Shown: piece by piece, positions 23,282-29,729 of the stretch
How positions within the stretch are numbered: the first letter of the stretch is position 1
How the letters are laid out: each line of letters begins with the position of its first letter
Assembly: GCA_937969105.1 (NCBI GenBank)
Contig: CALBUZ010000117.1
Coordinates: 1 to 29,729, forward strand
DNA from: an uncultured Collinsella sp.
Lineage (GTDB): Bacteria; Actinomycetota; Coriobacteriia; Coriobacteriales; Coriobacteriaceae
Direction: 5' to 3'
DNA length: 29,729 bases
Notes under the pieces: model-generated
What the model was told of the DNA's origin: nothing
What the model saw: only the letters and a program-made list of their open reading frames with translations
The model's database searches: none
Program-made: the position numbers and the translations under genes

Positions 23282-24597
23282 CAGACTTGGGTTTTGCCGA
23301 TCATGATGTTGAGGATCTCGACGTCGGTATCTTTCATACCCACACGGCCCACGTAGCCCATGCTGGCGATCGTCTGCTCGACGGTATCCTGAATGAGGCC
23401 CTCACCGGCACGGAAGCCGCGGCCTTGCATGGCCATATCGTGACCCAGAATCGCAGCGTCAACGGCTGCCGAAATCTTAGCCGCGCAACTCGCCTTGGCG
23501 CCATCGCATACAATGCCGCCCACGTTGCCGAGCGTGTTGGAGACCGTCGCGCCAATCTGCTCGCGCGTGCCGCCGCACAGCCAGGTAATCGCGGCTCCGG
23601 CACCGCACGCGGCGCAAATAGCACCGCAAAACGCCGAGAGCGCACCAATATAGCTCTTGATATGCACGGCGATAAGATCGGACAGCATCACGGCGCGCAC
23701 CAGGCGCTCATGGTCGCAGCGCAGGTACTCGGCATACTCCATAACAGGCAGCGCGCAAGTAATGCCCTGATTGCCCGAGCCGCACACAATGGCGACCGGC
23801 AGCGCGCAGCCGTTCATGCGGGCGTCGGACCCGGCGGCTGCACGGGCACGGGCACGGCAGGCGACGTCATCGGCACGTGCGCCCAGCAGCGTACGGCCCA
23901 CCTCGGCGCCCCAAGCGTGCGCCAGGCCCTCGGCACTAATTGCGCCATTCAGCTCAATCTGACGCTCAACGGCAGCGCGGGCACCATCGATGTCGCCGTC
24001 CTCGATAAAGTCAATGATGGACTCGATCGACATGGGCGTGTCGGCGCTATCTGCCGCACGCTCGGCCACAACGCGCTCGGCGCAAGCGGCACACTCCCCC
24101 GCCGACTTGCCGCATACCGGAATACCGTCGAGCGTATGGCACGTAACATTAGTGTGGTGGTCGGTAATCTCGACGACCGCGGTATGGCCCCCGGCCGTGG
24201 CAGTCACCTTGATGTAGAGGTTGGGCACACCCTCGACAAGCGACACATCGCAGTAGCCGGCGTCAGCGAGGAGCTCGGCCACGCGCGCACGGTCTTTATC
24301 GTCAACGCTCTCGAGCACCTCGAGTGCGCTCTTGGCATCGCCGCCCACGGCACCCAGCACGGCCGCCGCCTCAATACCATGCATGCCGCCTGAGTTGGGC
24401 ACGGTCACGCTCTTGACGTTCTTGATGATGTTGCCCGAGCAGGCAACGTCCATATGGTCGGGTTCGCAACCGAGCGTCTGACTCGCCAGCGCAGCTGCAT
24501 AGGCAACGGCAATGGGCTCGGTGCAGCCGAGCGCACAGACAAGCTCGCGGTTCAAGACATCGCAAAAAGCGGCATCACGGATGGAATCGGTAGGCAT
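23278..24597 (-). CDS. L-cysteine desulfidase / UPF0597 (CdsB-YhaM) family protein
   Basis: 439 residues from ATG 24597-24595 with AGGAG about six bases upstream; an in-frame extension to 24663 is less likely. It belongs to the serine dehydratase-alpha-like UPF0597 family: ELVCALGCTEPIAVAYAAA near the N-terminus, SGNIIKNVKSVTVPNSGGMHG, VCGSGNQGITCALPV and GGIVCDGAKASCAAKISAAVDAA. The conserved cysteines suggest an oxygen-labile Fe-S cluster. Known members degrade L-cysteine to sulfide, pyruvate and ammonia, so a catabolic or detoxifying role is likely; serine dehydratase activity is the alternative. It is divergent from rpiB; there is no obvious operon partner. Confidence 0.88.
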   Translation of the reverse strand: MPTDSIRDAAFCDVLNRELVCALGCTEPIAVAYAAALASQTLGCEPDHMDVACSGNIIKNVKSVTVPNSGGMHGIEAAAVLGAVGGDAKSALEVLESVDDKDRARVAELLADAGYCDVSLVEGVPNLYIKVTATAGGHTAVVEITDHHTNVTCHTLDGIPVCGKSAGECAACAERVVAERAADSADTPMSIESIIDFIEDGDIDGARAAVERQIELNGAISAEGLAHAWGAEVGRTLLGARADDVACRARARAAAGSDARMNGCALPVAIVCGSGNQGITCALPVMEYAEYLRCDHERLVRAVMLSDLIAVHIKSYIGALSAFCGAICAACGAGAAITWLCGGTREQIGATVSNTLGNVGGIVCDGAKASCAAKISAAVDAAILGHDMAMQGRGFRAGEGLIQDTVEQTIASMGYVGRVGMKDTDVEILNIMIGKTQVC

Positions 24598-24868
24598 AGG
24601 TATCTCCTGTTTACATAACGGACTGGGCTCTCGATAGTAGTTAGCTCTTTTATTTGATAACAATGCATCAAAAACCGCAACCCAAGTTCCGGCGGACGGC
24701 GTTCAAGCGCAAACTGACGGCATTCATTCATGAGAAGTAAGTCTTGTTGCATGCTAAAGCGTTTGACCAAAAAACGCCCGAGCGTTTACACAAAAGTCGC
24801 GCTATCATGCAGTCGAACGCGGTAAAACCTTTAGCAATTCCGCCGCACGGACCAGAGAGGAACCACTC

Positions 24869-25336
24869 ATGAAGATTGGTATCGGCAACGACCATGCCGC
24901 CGTCGAGCTCAAGAACATTATCTCCGAGCACCTGAAGGAGCGCGGCTGTGAGGTCGTGAACTTTGGAACCGACACCTCCGAGAGCTTCGATTACCCCATC
25001 GCCGGCTACAAGGTGGGTAAGGCCGTGGCCAACGGTGACGTCGACCTGGGTATCCTGATCTGCGGTACCGGCGTCGGCATCAGCCTGGCCGCCAACAAGG
25101 TGGAGGGCGTTCGCGCCGTCGTGTGCTCTGAGCCCTTCAGCGCCAAGCTCTCCCGTATGCACAACAACACCAACGTGCTCGCCTTTGGCGCCCGCGTCGT
25201 GGGCTCCGAGCTCGCCAAGATGATCGTCGACGAGTGGCTCGACGCCGAGTTTGAGGGTGGTCGCCACGAGCGTCGCGTCAATCTCCTCAACGAGATCGAC
25301 CAGACCCGCGGACTCAAGGTCGTCGACGAGGCCTAA
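24869..25336 (+). CDS. rpiB: ribose-5-phosphate isomerase B
   Basis: 155 residues from ATG 24869, with AGAGAGG upstream. It interconverts ribose 5-phosphate and ribulose 5-phosphate. RpiB/LacAB fold: IGNDHAAVELK (5-15), SFDYP (39-43), the catalytic Cys65 in LICGTGVGISLAANK and His98 in RMHNNTNVLAFGARV. The CGTG form with Cys rather than Ser marks true RpiB, though allose 6-phosphate can be used by some. TTGACC at 24763-24768 is a possible -35. A strong hairpin follows. Confidence 0.95.
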   Translation: MKIGIGNDHAAVELKNIISEHLKERGCEVVNFGTDTSESFDYPIAGYKVGKAVANGDVDLGILICGTGVGISLAANKVEGVRAVVCSEPFSAKLSRMHNNTNVLAFGARVVGSELAKMIVDEWLDAEFEGGRHERRVNLLNEIDQTRGLKVVDEA

Positions 25337-25363
25337 ACTACTCAGTACCACAAGCTAACAGTA

Positions 25364-25400
25364 GGGGCCCGCTCGGAACACATGTCCGAGCGGGCCCCTT
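25364..25400 (+). terminator. terminator of rpiB
   Basis: A perfect 14-bp GC-rich stem (25364-25377 with 25385-25398), 7-nt loop, then TTCATAGATTTT, 27 bp after the rpiB stop. Confidence 0.75.
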
Positions 25401-25415
25401 CATAGATTTTGGAAT

Positions 25416-25449
25416 AAAAAGGGCGCCGCGGATGGAATTCCGCGGCGCC
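25416..25449 (-). terminator. terminator of ndk
   Basis: On the minus strand GGCGCCGCGG (25449-25440) pairs with 25431-25422 and is followed by CTTTTTATTCC, 40 bp after the ndk stop. It lies back to back with the rpiB terminator. Confidence 0.8.
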
Positions 25450-25488
25450 AAAGCCACACGCTAACAGCTTTAAGGAGTCAAAGCTGGT

Positions 25489-25893
25489 TTAGCCAAAGAA
25501 GCGCTTGATCTCGATCTCGGCGTTCTCCAGGCAGTCGGAGCCGTGAATCACGTTGGCGTTGACATCGACAGCGAAGTCGCCGCGGATGGTGCCGGGGGCA
25601 GCATCAAGCGGGTTGGTAGCACCCATAAGGGTGCGCATCTTGGAAACAGCGGAGAGACCAGAAACGACCATCTTGACGACCGGACCGCTCGTCATAAAGT
25701 CGCAGAGACCGCCAAAGAAGGGCTTGTCGGCCAGATGGGCGTAGTGCTCCTCGACGGTAGCGCGCTCGAGCGTGGTCATCTCCATGCGCTCGATGACAAG
25801 GCCGCTGCGCTCAATGCGAGCAACAATCTCGCCGATCTTGCGATCGCGCACGGCGTCGGGCTTAATCATGATGAAGGTCTTCTCGATAGCCAT
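25489..25893 (-). CDS. ndk: nucleoside diphosphate kinase
   Basis: 134 residues from ATG 25893-25891 with AAAGG seven bases upstream; an in-frame start at 25935 is rejected. It transfers the gamma-phosphate among NTPs and NDPs through a phosphohistidine. TFIMIKPDAVRDRKIGEI, the ATP-site GATNPLDAAPGTIRGDFA and NVIHGSDCLENAEIEI with active His117 are all intact. It is monocistronic between its promoter region and a terminator. Confidence 0.97.
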   Translation of the reverse strand: MAIEKTFIMIKPDAVRDRKIGEIVARIERSGLVIERMEMTTLERATVEEHYAHLADKPFFGGLCDFMTSGPVVKMVVSGLSAVSKMRTLMGATNPLDAAPGTIRGDFAVDVNANVIHGSDCLENAEIEIKRFFG

Positions 25894-25995
25894 AAGGTAG
25901 CCTTTCAAGTAGGTTCGCGCGTGCCCAAGTCCCATTCCGGCACCCGCCTGGACTGCATCGTAACAGAGTTTTAGCTGCAGTTAAACAAAAAGCTG

Positions 25996-26027
25996 TTTAT
26001 TGAAACGTTGCAATTTATTGAAGCGTT
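25996..26027. repeat. tandem 14-bp direct repeat upstream of ndk
   Basis: TTTATTGAAACGTT (25996-26009) and TTTATTGAAGCGTT (26014-26027) differ by one base and are 18 bp apart, centre to centre. They lie 100-130 bp upstream of ndk in an AT-rich stretch that probably holds its promoter. Two half-sites on nearly the same helix face suggest a protein-binding site. The rest of the 384-bp gap (25894-26277) shows only the argH terminator. Confidence 0.4.
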
Positions 26028-26192
26028 CCATATGTGTCACTTCTGTTTCGAAGCCCGATTAGAGTACCATCCGGCCGCCCATCAACCGCACCGAACAGAG
26101 CAGGCGGTCGGTTGCCGCCCGCGAACGTATCCCCTTCACAACCTGCCCAAAGGTCCTACAGAAGTTCTCGACAAGCCCCTCCCCCATAGCAA

Positions 26193-26225
26193 CAAAATAC
26201 GGGCGCCTACATCAGCAGGCGCCCG
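26193..26225 (-). terminator. terminator of argH
   Basis: On the minus strand CGGGCGCCT and AGGCGCCCG form a stem with an 8-nt loop, followed by TATTTTGTT, about 50 bp after the argH stop. Confidence 0.75.
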
Positions 26226-26277
26226 TCAAGCGAAAACGATTTATCAATAAATGGACAATACGTCTTCAGCCAAACCT

Positions 26278-27708
26278 CTACTTTGCCCCGTGACCCATCT
26301 CGACGACCTTGGTCAGCGATCCAAACACGCCCTCGTCGGCCACGAGCTGTGCCTCGGCACGCTGCAGCTGCACGGAAACGGCGGCAGGAGCGGTGCCTCC
26401 CTCGGTCGTGCGCGCGGCGACAATCGACGGGATGTCAAGCGCCTCGGTAATGTCGCGCTCAAAGAGCGGGCTTGCCTCCTGGAACACCTCAAACGGCAGG
26501 TCCTCAAGATTGCAGCCGCGCTTCTCGCACATCAGGACCAGATGCCCCACCACAGCGTGTGCCTCGCGGAACGGCAGGCCACGCTTAGCCAGGTAATCGG
26601 CAACATCGGTGGCGGCAAGGTGTCCCACGCCGCACTCGCGCGCCATGGCATCCTCGTTGACGGTCCAGGTCGAAATCATTCCGGCCATAACGGACAGGCA
26701 CTGCAGGAGCGTGTGAGCGGTATCGAGCGCGCCCTCCTTGTCCTCCTGCAAGTCCTTGTTATAAGCAAGCGGCAGGCCCTTCATGGTTACGAGCAGCTGC
26801 ACCAGGTTGCCATAGACACGGCCGCTCTTGCCGCGAATAAGCTCGGCAAAGTCGGGATTCTTCTTCTGCGGCATGATGGACGAGCCGGTGGAGTACGAGT
26901 CGGAAAGCGTGATAAAGCCAAATTCAGAGCTCGACCACAGCACGATCTCCTCGGAAAGACGCGACAGGTGCATGGCCATGACGGAGCCGGCGTAATGCAG
27001 ATCGAGCAGGAAATCACGGTCGGAAACCGCATCGAGCGAGTTGGGAATCACGCCCGCAAAGCCAAGTTCAGCAGCCGTCATCTGGCGATCGAGCGGATAG
27101 CTCGTACCGGTAAGCGCGGCAGCACCCAGCGGGCAGTTGTCGGCGGCATCAAAGGCGGCCTTCAGGCGTGTAAAGTCGCGCGCGAACATCCAGGAATACG
27201 CCAGCAGATGATGCGACAGCAGCACGGGCTGAGCATGCTGCATGTGCGTGTAGCCCGGCAGAATCACCTTGTCGTACTTCTTGGCCGCATCCACCAGCAC
27301 ATGGCGCAGCTCAAGATTGGCCTCCATGAGCTCCTTGGCCAGCGCCTTGACGCCCAGGCGCGTATCGGTCGCCACCTGGTCGTTGCGCGAACGTCCGGTA
27401 TGCAAGCGCTTGCCAGCCTCGCCGATGCGACGCGTCAGCTCGCTCTCGATGGACATATGAATGTCCTCGTCGTTGATGTCGAAGGTGAAGTTGCCGGCAT
27501 CGATATCCTGTTCGATTCCGGTCAGGCCCTCGGCTATCGCTTGCTCGTCCTCGGCACTGATGATGCCCTGGGCCGCCAGCATCTTGGCATGCGCCTTAGA
27601 GCCGGCGATATCCTGCTTATAGAGATGTTTGTCGACCGGCAGCGACGCGCCAAACTCCTGCGTGACCTCGGCCACGCCCGCCTCAAAACGACCGCCCCAA
27701 AGAGCCAT
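26278..27708 (-). CDS. argH: argininosuccinate lyase
   Basis: 476 residues from ATG 27708-27706, with AAAGGAG about eight bases upstream; an in-frame start at 27783 is rejected. It splits argininosuccinate into arginine and fumarate, the last step of arginine synthesis. It starts with ALWGGRFE and carries HTGRSRNDQVATD, PGYTHMQHAQPV and the superfamily loop GSSIMPQKKNPD with the catalytic serine. It lies downstream of argG on the same strand, separated by a small ORF and two intergenic gaps, so the two may be co-regulated rather than strictly co-transcribed. Confidence 0.97.
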   Translation of the reverse strand: MALWGGRFEAGVAEVTQEFGASLPVDKHLYKQDIAGSKAHAKMLAAQGIISAEDEQAIAEGLTGIEQDIDAGNFTFDINDEDIHMSIESELTRRIGEAGKRLHTGRSRNDQVATDTRLGVKALAKELMEANLELRHVLVDAAKKYDKVILPGYTHMQHAQPVLLSHHLLAYSWMFARDFTRLKAAFDAADNCPLGAAALTGTSYPLDRQMTAAELGFAGVIPNSLDAVSDRDFLLDLHYAGSVMAMHLSRLSEEIVLWSSSEFGFITLSDSYSTGSSIMPQKKNPDFAELIRGKSGRVYGNLVQLLVTMKGLPLAYNKDLQEDKEGALDTAHTLLQCLSVMAGMISTWTVNEDAMARECGVGHLAATDVADYLAKRGLPFREAHAVVGHLVLMCEKRGCNLEDLPFEVFQEASPLFERDITEALDIPSIVAARTTEGGTAPAAVSVQLQRAEAQLVADEGVFGSLTKVVEMGHGAK

Positions 27709-27826
27709 GGAACCGTCTCCTTTCTCCAAATACCAAAACAAGCGCCCAAAGCAATGCACCCTGTCGCTAATGCGATTTTTCAACCGCTAGTTTTGCATAT
27801 TCCCCCCCGTGCGCTGGGCCATGTAG

Positions 27827-27997
27827 CTAATTTGCAAAGAAGTGACGCACCATGCACTTGGCGCCCAACGTCTCCCTCCGGATGTTGCCCTGCGAACCGT
27901 CGATCCAGGCCTTCAGGCCCATAGGGACGTCATCGACCTTTGCAGCATCGAGCTCGGGCGCGAGAGCAAGTAAAGCATGCGCGATAGCATTGAACAT
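27827..27997 (-). CDS. unrecognised 56-residue protein between argG and argH
   Basis: ATG 27997-27995 to TAG 27829-27827, with GAGGAG eight bases upstream. It begins MFNAIAHALLALAPELDAAK and ends KCMVRHFFAN. The first ~17 residues look like an amphipathic or hydrophobic helix; the rest is mixed charge with one Trp and one Cys. Codon choice is GC-rich in third positions like the neighbours. I do not recognise the family. The good ribosome site, coding-like composition and place in the arginine locus support a real gene. It could be a small regulator, or the remnant of a longer gene. Confidence 0.6.
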   Translation of the reverse strand: MFNAIAHALLALAPELDAAKVDDVPMGLKAWIDGSQGNIRRETLGAKCMVRHFFAN

Positions 27998-28047
27998 AAT
28001 GGATACTCCTCATATATATAGGTGCAGAGCCGCCAAATTGATAGAAG

Positions 28048-28077
28048 GAGCCCCGCCGGACAACCCCGGCGGGGCTC
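28048..28077 (-). terminator. hairpin after argG, probable terminator
   Basis: A perfect 12-bp stem (GAGCCCCGCCGG / CCGGCGGGGCTC) with a 6-nt loop, about 155 bp after the argG stop on the minus strand, followed by CTTCTATCAATTT. The U tract is poor, so termination may be partial and allow read-through to the small ORF and argH. The rest of 27998-28230 shows only the inverted repeat CATAACG (28153-28159) and CGTTATG (28182-28188). Confidence 0.55.
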
Positions 28078-28230
28078 GGACTCAGCCGCAGTCGCGGCAT
28101 CATATATGCGGGCGGAACGTAGGGGCCACCGATGTTAAGAAGTGTCAGCAAGCATAACGAAAGGTAGGGACCCCATGCGCCCGTTATGTATCACGCGGAT
28201 GGGCCGCGCGGATACCAAGGGAAGGAAGAC

Positions 28231-29457
28231 TTAAGCCTGAGCGGCAGCAGAGCTGGGACCCTGGACCTTGGCCCACGTCTTGAGCGACAGCGTATCGATC
28301 TCGATAAAGCCGGCGCTGGCCTTCTCGTCAAACGTGGTGTCGCGGTCGTAGGTAGCCAGACCGTAGTCGTAGAGGCTGAAGGGGCTCTTGCGGCCCACGA
28401 CATGGCAGTTGCCCTTAAAGAACTTCAGACGGACGGTGCCGGTCACGAACTTCTGGGTGTCGGCCATAAAGGCGTCGAGCGCGTTCTTGAGCGGGCTGTA
28501 CCACTGACCGTTATACACGGCGGTGGCCCAATCCTGCTCGAGCTTGATCTTGGTCTTGAGCAAGTCGCCCTCGACGCAGATGTCCTCGAGTGCCTTGTGG
28601 GCGGTGATGAGCGTCAGGGCTCCGGGAACCTCATAGCATTCGCGGCTCTTGAGGCCCACCAGACGATCCTCAACCAGGTCGAGACGGCCAAAGCCGTTGT
28701 CGCCCGAAATCTTGTTGAGGGCGATGACGATCTCGGAAAGCTTCATCTTCTTGCCGTCGACGGCGACGGGCTTGCCGGCCTCAAACTCAATCTCGGTATA
28801 CGTCGGGGTGTCGGGCGTGTCCTCGGGATTCTTGGTCATAACCCAGGCGTCGTCGAGAGGCTCGTTCCAGGGATCCTCCAGGTGGCCGCACTCAATAGCA
28901 CGACCCCACAGGTTGTCGTCGATGGAATAGGGGTTGTCGTTGGCACCCTCGGGAACCGGCACGTTGTGGGCGTGGGCATAGGCGACCTCGTCGGGACGGC
29001 ACTTCAGATCCCACTCGCGAACCGGGGCGATAACCTTGAGCTCGGGGTCGAGGGCCTTGACGGCAGCCTCAAAACGAACCTGGTCGTTACCCTTGCCGGT
29101 GCAGCCGTGGGCGACGTAGGTCGCGCCAAACTCGTGAGCGACCTCGACAAGCTTCTTGGCGAGCAGCGGGCGAGACAGGGCGGAGAGCAGCGGATACTTG
29201 TTCTCGTACATGGAGTTTGCGGCGATGGCCTTAGTCAAGAACTCATCGGAGAACTCGTCGCGCAGGTCGAGCACCTGGCAATCGAGAACGCCCAGGTCGA
29301 GGGCCTTCTGCTTCTTGGCGTCCAGGCCGGTCTCCTCCTGGCCCACGTTGCCGCAGACACAAACGACATCGAGATTCTTCTCGTCCTGGAGCCACTTGAC
29401 ACATACGGATGTATCAAGACCACCGGAATATGCGAGAACGACTTTTTCCTTGCTCAT
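28231..29457 (-). CDS. argG: argininosuccinate synthase
   Basis: 408 residues from ATG 29457-29455 with AAAGGA upstream. It joins citrulline and aspartate using ATP. Motifs: the N-type ATP pyrophosphatase P-loop VVLAYSGGLDTSVCVKWL (about 6-23), YVAHGCTGKGNDQVRFE, and SIDDNLWGRAIECG. It ends in a short Ala-rich tail. argH lies downstream. Its leader (29458-29612) has ATTCTGCTGAAT near 29554-29565, similar to half-sites of arginine-repressor boxes, and a long-range inverted repeat (29515-29522 with 29609-29616). Neither is proven. Confidence 0.97.
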   Translation of the reverse strand: MSKEKVVLAYSGGLDTSVCVKWLQDEKNLDVVCVCGNVGQEETGLDAKKQKALDLGVLDCQVLDLRDEFSDEFLTKAIAANSMYENKYPLLSALSRPLLAKKLVEVAHEFGATYVAHGCTGKGNDQVRFEAAVKALDPELKVIAPVREWDLKCRPDEVAYAHAHNVPVPEGANDNPYSIDDNLWGRAIECGHLEDPWNEPLDDAWVMTKNPEDTPDTPTYTEIEFEAGKPVAVDGKKMKLSEIVIALNKISGDNGFGRLDLVEDRLVGLKSRECYEVPGALTLITAHKALEDICVEGDLLKTKIKLEQDWATAVYNGQWYSPLKNALDAFMADTQKFVTGTVRLKFFKGNCHVVGRKSPFSLYDYGLATYDRDTTFDEKASAGFIEIDTLSLKTWAKVQGPSSAAAQA

Positions 29458-29514
29458 GGCTGTTTCCTTTCGCCCTTGGTAGCTAGTTAGAACATCGGTC
29501 AGTTGCAAGTCACC

Positions 29515-29616
29515 TTGAGGTCAAAAACCGTGCAATATCAGGTTATTCAGCAGAATGCATCACAGGCATGCCCTTGAAACATGCGGCTATGTCGTGCTTA
29601 AACCCAACGACCTCAA
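29515..29616. promoter_or_regulatory. long-range inverted repeat in the argG leader
   Basis: TTGAGGTC (29515-29522) and GACCTCAA (29609-29616) are exact complements 86 bp apart. The distal arm overlaps the stop codon of the broken nhaC reading frame. It may be a leader-RNA stem, a pair of operators or chance. Confidence 0.25.
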
Positions 29617-29729
29617 AATGACTCTGTTGAGGCAATTCGCCCCATGCGGACAGAGACGATTGTTATCGTCGTCGTGTCGGACAAGGGAGAGATTTTGTCA
29701 CCGAAATAGGCTCCGCTGATGATGGCCCC
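29613..29729 (-). pseudogene. nhaC: truncated 3' end of an NhaC-type Na+/H+ antiporter gene
   Basis: The frame entering from the right edge reads GAIISGAYFGDKISPLSDTT, the NhaC-family signature GA(Y/F)FGDK-SPLSDTTNLA. After SDTT (about 29670) the expected NLAPAVAG-type continuation is absent; the frame reads 19 unrelated residues and stops at 29615-29613. Complete NhaC proteins continue for well over 100 residues past this motif. The gene is therefore broken by a deletion or rearrangement, unless the upstream part outside the window says otherwise. Only ~38 codons are visible, so the family call rests on one strong motif. Confidence 0.6.

Noticed and set aside
27930..28151. Minus-strand 73-residue ORF upstream of argH
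   Set aside because: It starts at a TTG without a ribosome site, reads through the hairpin after argG and overlaps the better-supported small ORF in another frame.
1..29729. CRISPR arrays, prophage, IS elements and tRNA genes
   Set aside because: No regularly spaced repeats, transposase, integrase or structural phage proteins, and no cloverleaf-like sequences were seen on either strand.

Overview
The window looks like chromosomal DNA from a high-GC anaerobic gut actinobacterium of the class Coriobacteriia, most likely Collinsella or a close relative. That assignment rests on GC-rich codon use, mostly good Shine-Dalgarno sites with some GTG/TTG starts, the gene repertoire (2-hydroxyacyl-CoA dehydratase, selenium and molybdenum genes) and the palindromic repeats. 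It is an inference from reading; no database was searched. No phage, IS element, CRISPR array or tRNA was seen.

Layout. (1) 1-6050, minus strand: a probable operon read from right to left, with two 2-hydroxyacyl-CoA dehydratase-type subunits, their ATP-dependent activase, a family 4 glycosyltransferase with an N-terminal frameshift, selenide water dikinase SelD and the start of YedF. SelD carries an in-frame UGA (selenocysteine) at its catalytic position, followed by a SECIS-like hairpin. A 430-bp leader (6051-6479) in front of the operon holds a promoter, nested inverted repeats, a possible 22-residue leader peptide and two hairpins. (2) 6480-11896, minus strand: molybdate uptake (modA, an unusual modB with a large exported N-terminal domain, modC) and molybdenum cofactor insertion genes (moaB/mog, moeA). 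(3) 12107-14577, plus strand: a CLC-type anion transporter and a diacylglycerol kinase-family lipid kinase. (4) 14585-20000: an ArfB-like ribosome-rescue hydrolase bracketed by two palindromes, xanthine phosphoribosyltransferase, an MFS exporter, O-acetylhomoserine sulfhydrylase, a C_GCAxxG_C_C redox-type protein and a YigZ/IMPACT protein. (5) 20000-22206: repeats, RNase P RNA and ribosomal protein S1. (6) 22523-25893: a HAD phosphatase, an L-cysteine desulfidase-like Fe-S enzyme, RpiB and Ndk. (7) 26278-29729: argH, an unrecognised 56-residue small protein gene, argG, and at the right edge the broken C-terminal end of an NhaC-type Na+/H+ antiporter gene.

How the genes fit together. Selenium activation (selD, yedF), molybdate uptake and molybdenum cofactor insertion lie side by side, as expected in an anaerobe that makes molybdenum- and selenium-containing enzymes. 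The UGA inside selD implies that the host also decodes selenocysteine. The dehydratase/activase set points to reductive amino-acid or hydroxy-acid fermentation by radical chemistry. The most unusual non-coding feature is a three-copy family of ~100-bp hairpin elements (3343-3453, 4645-4751, 20224-20321). Their outer stems differ in sequence, but they share a conserved asymmetric core. Two of the copies sit between cistrons of the dehydratase operon.
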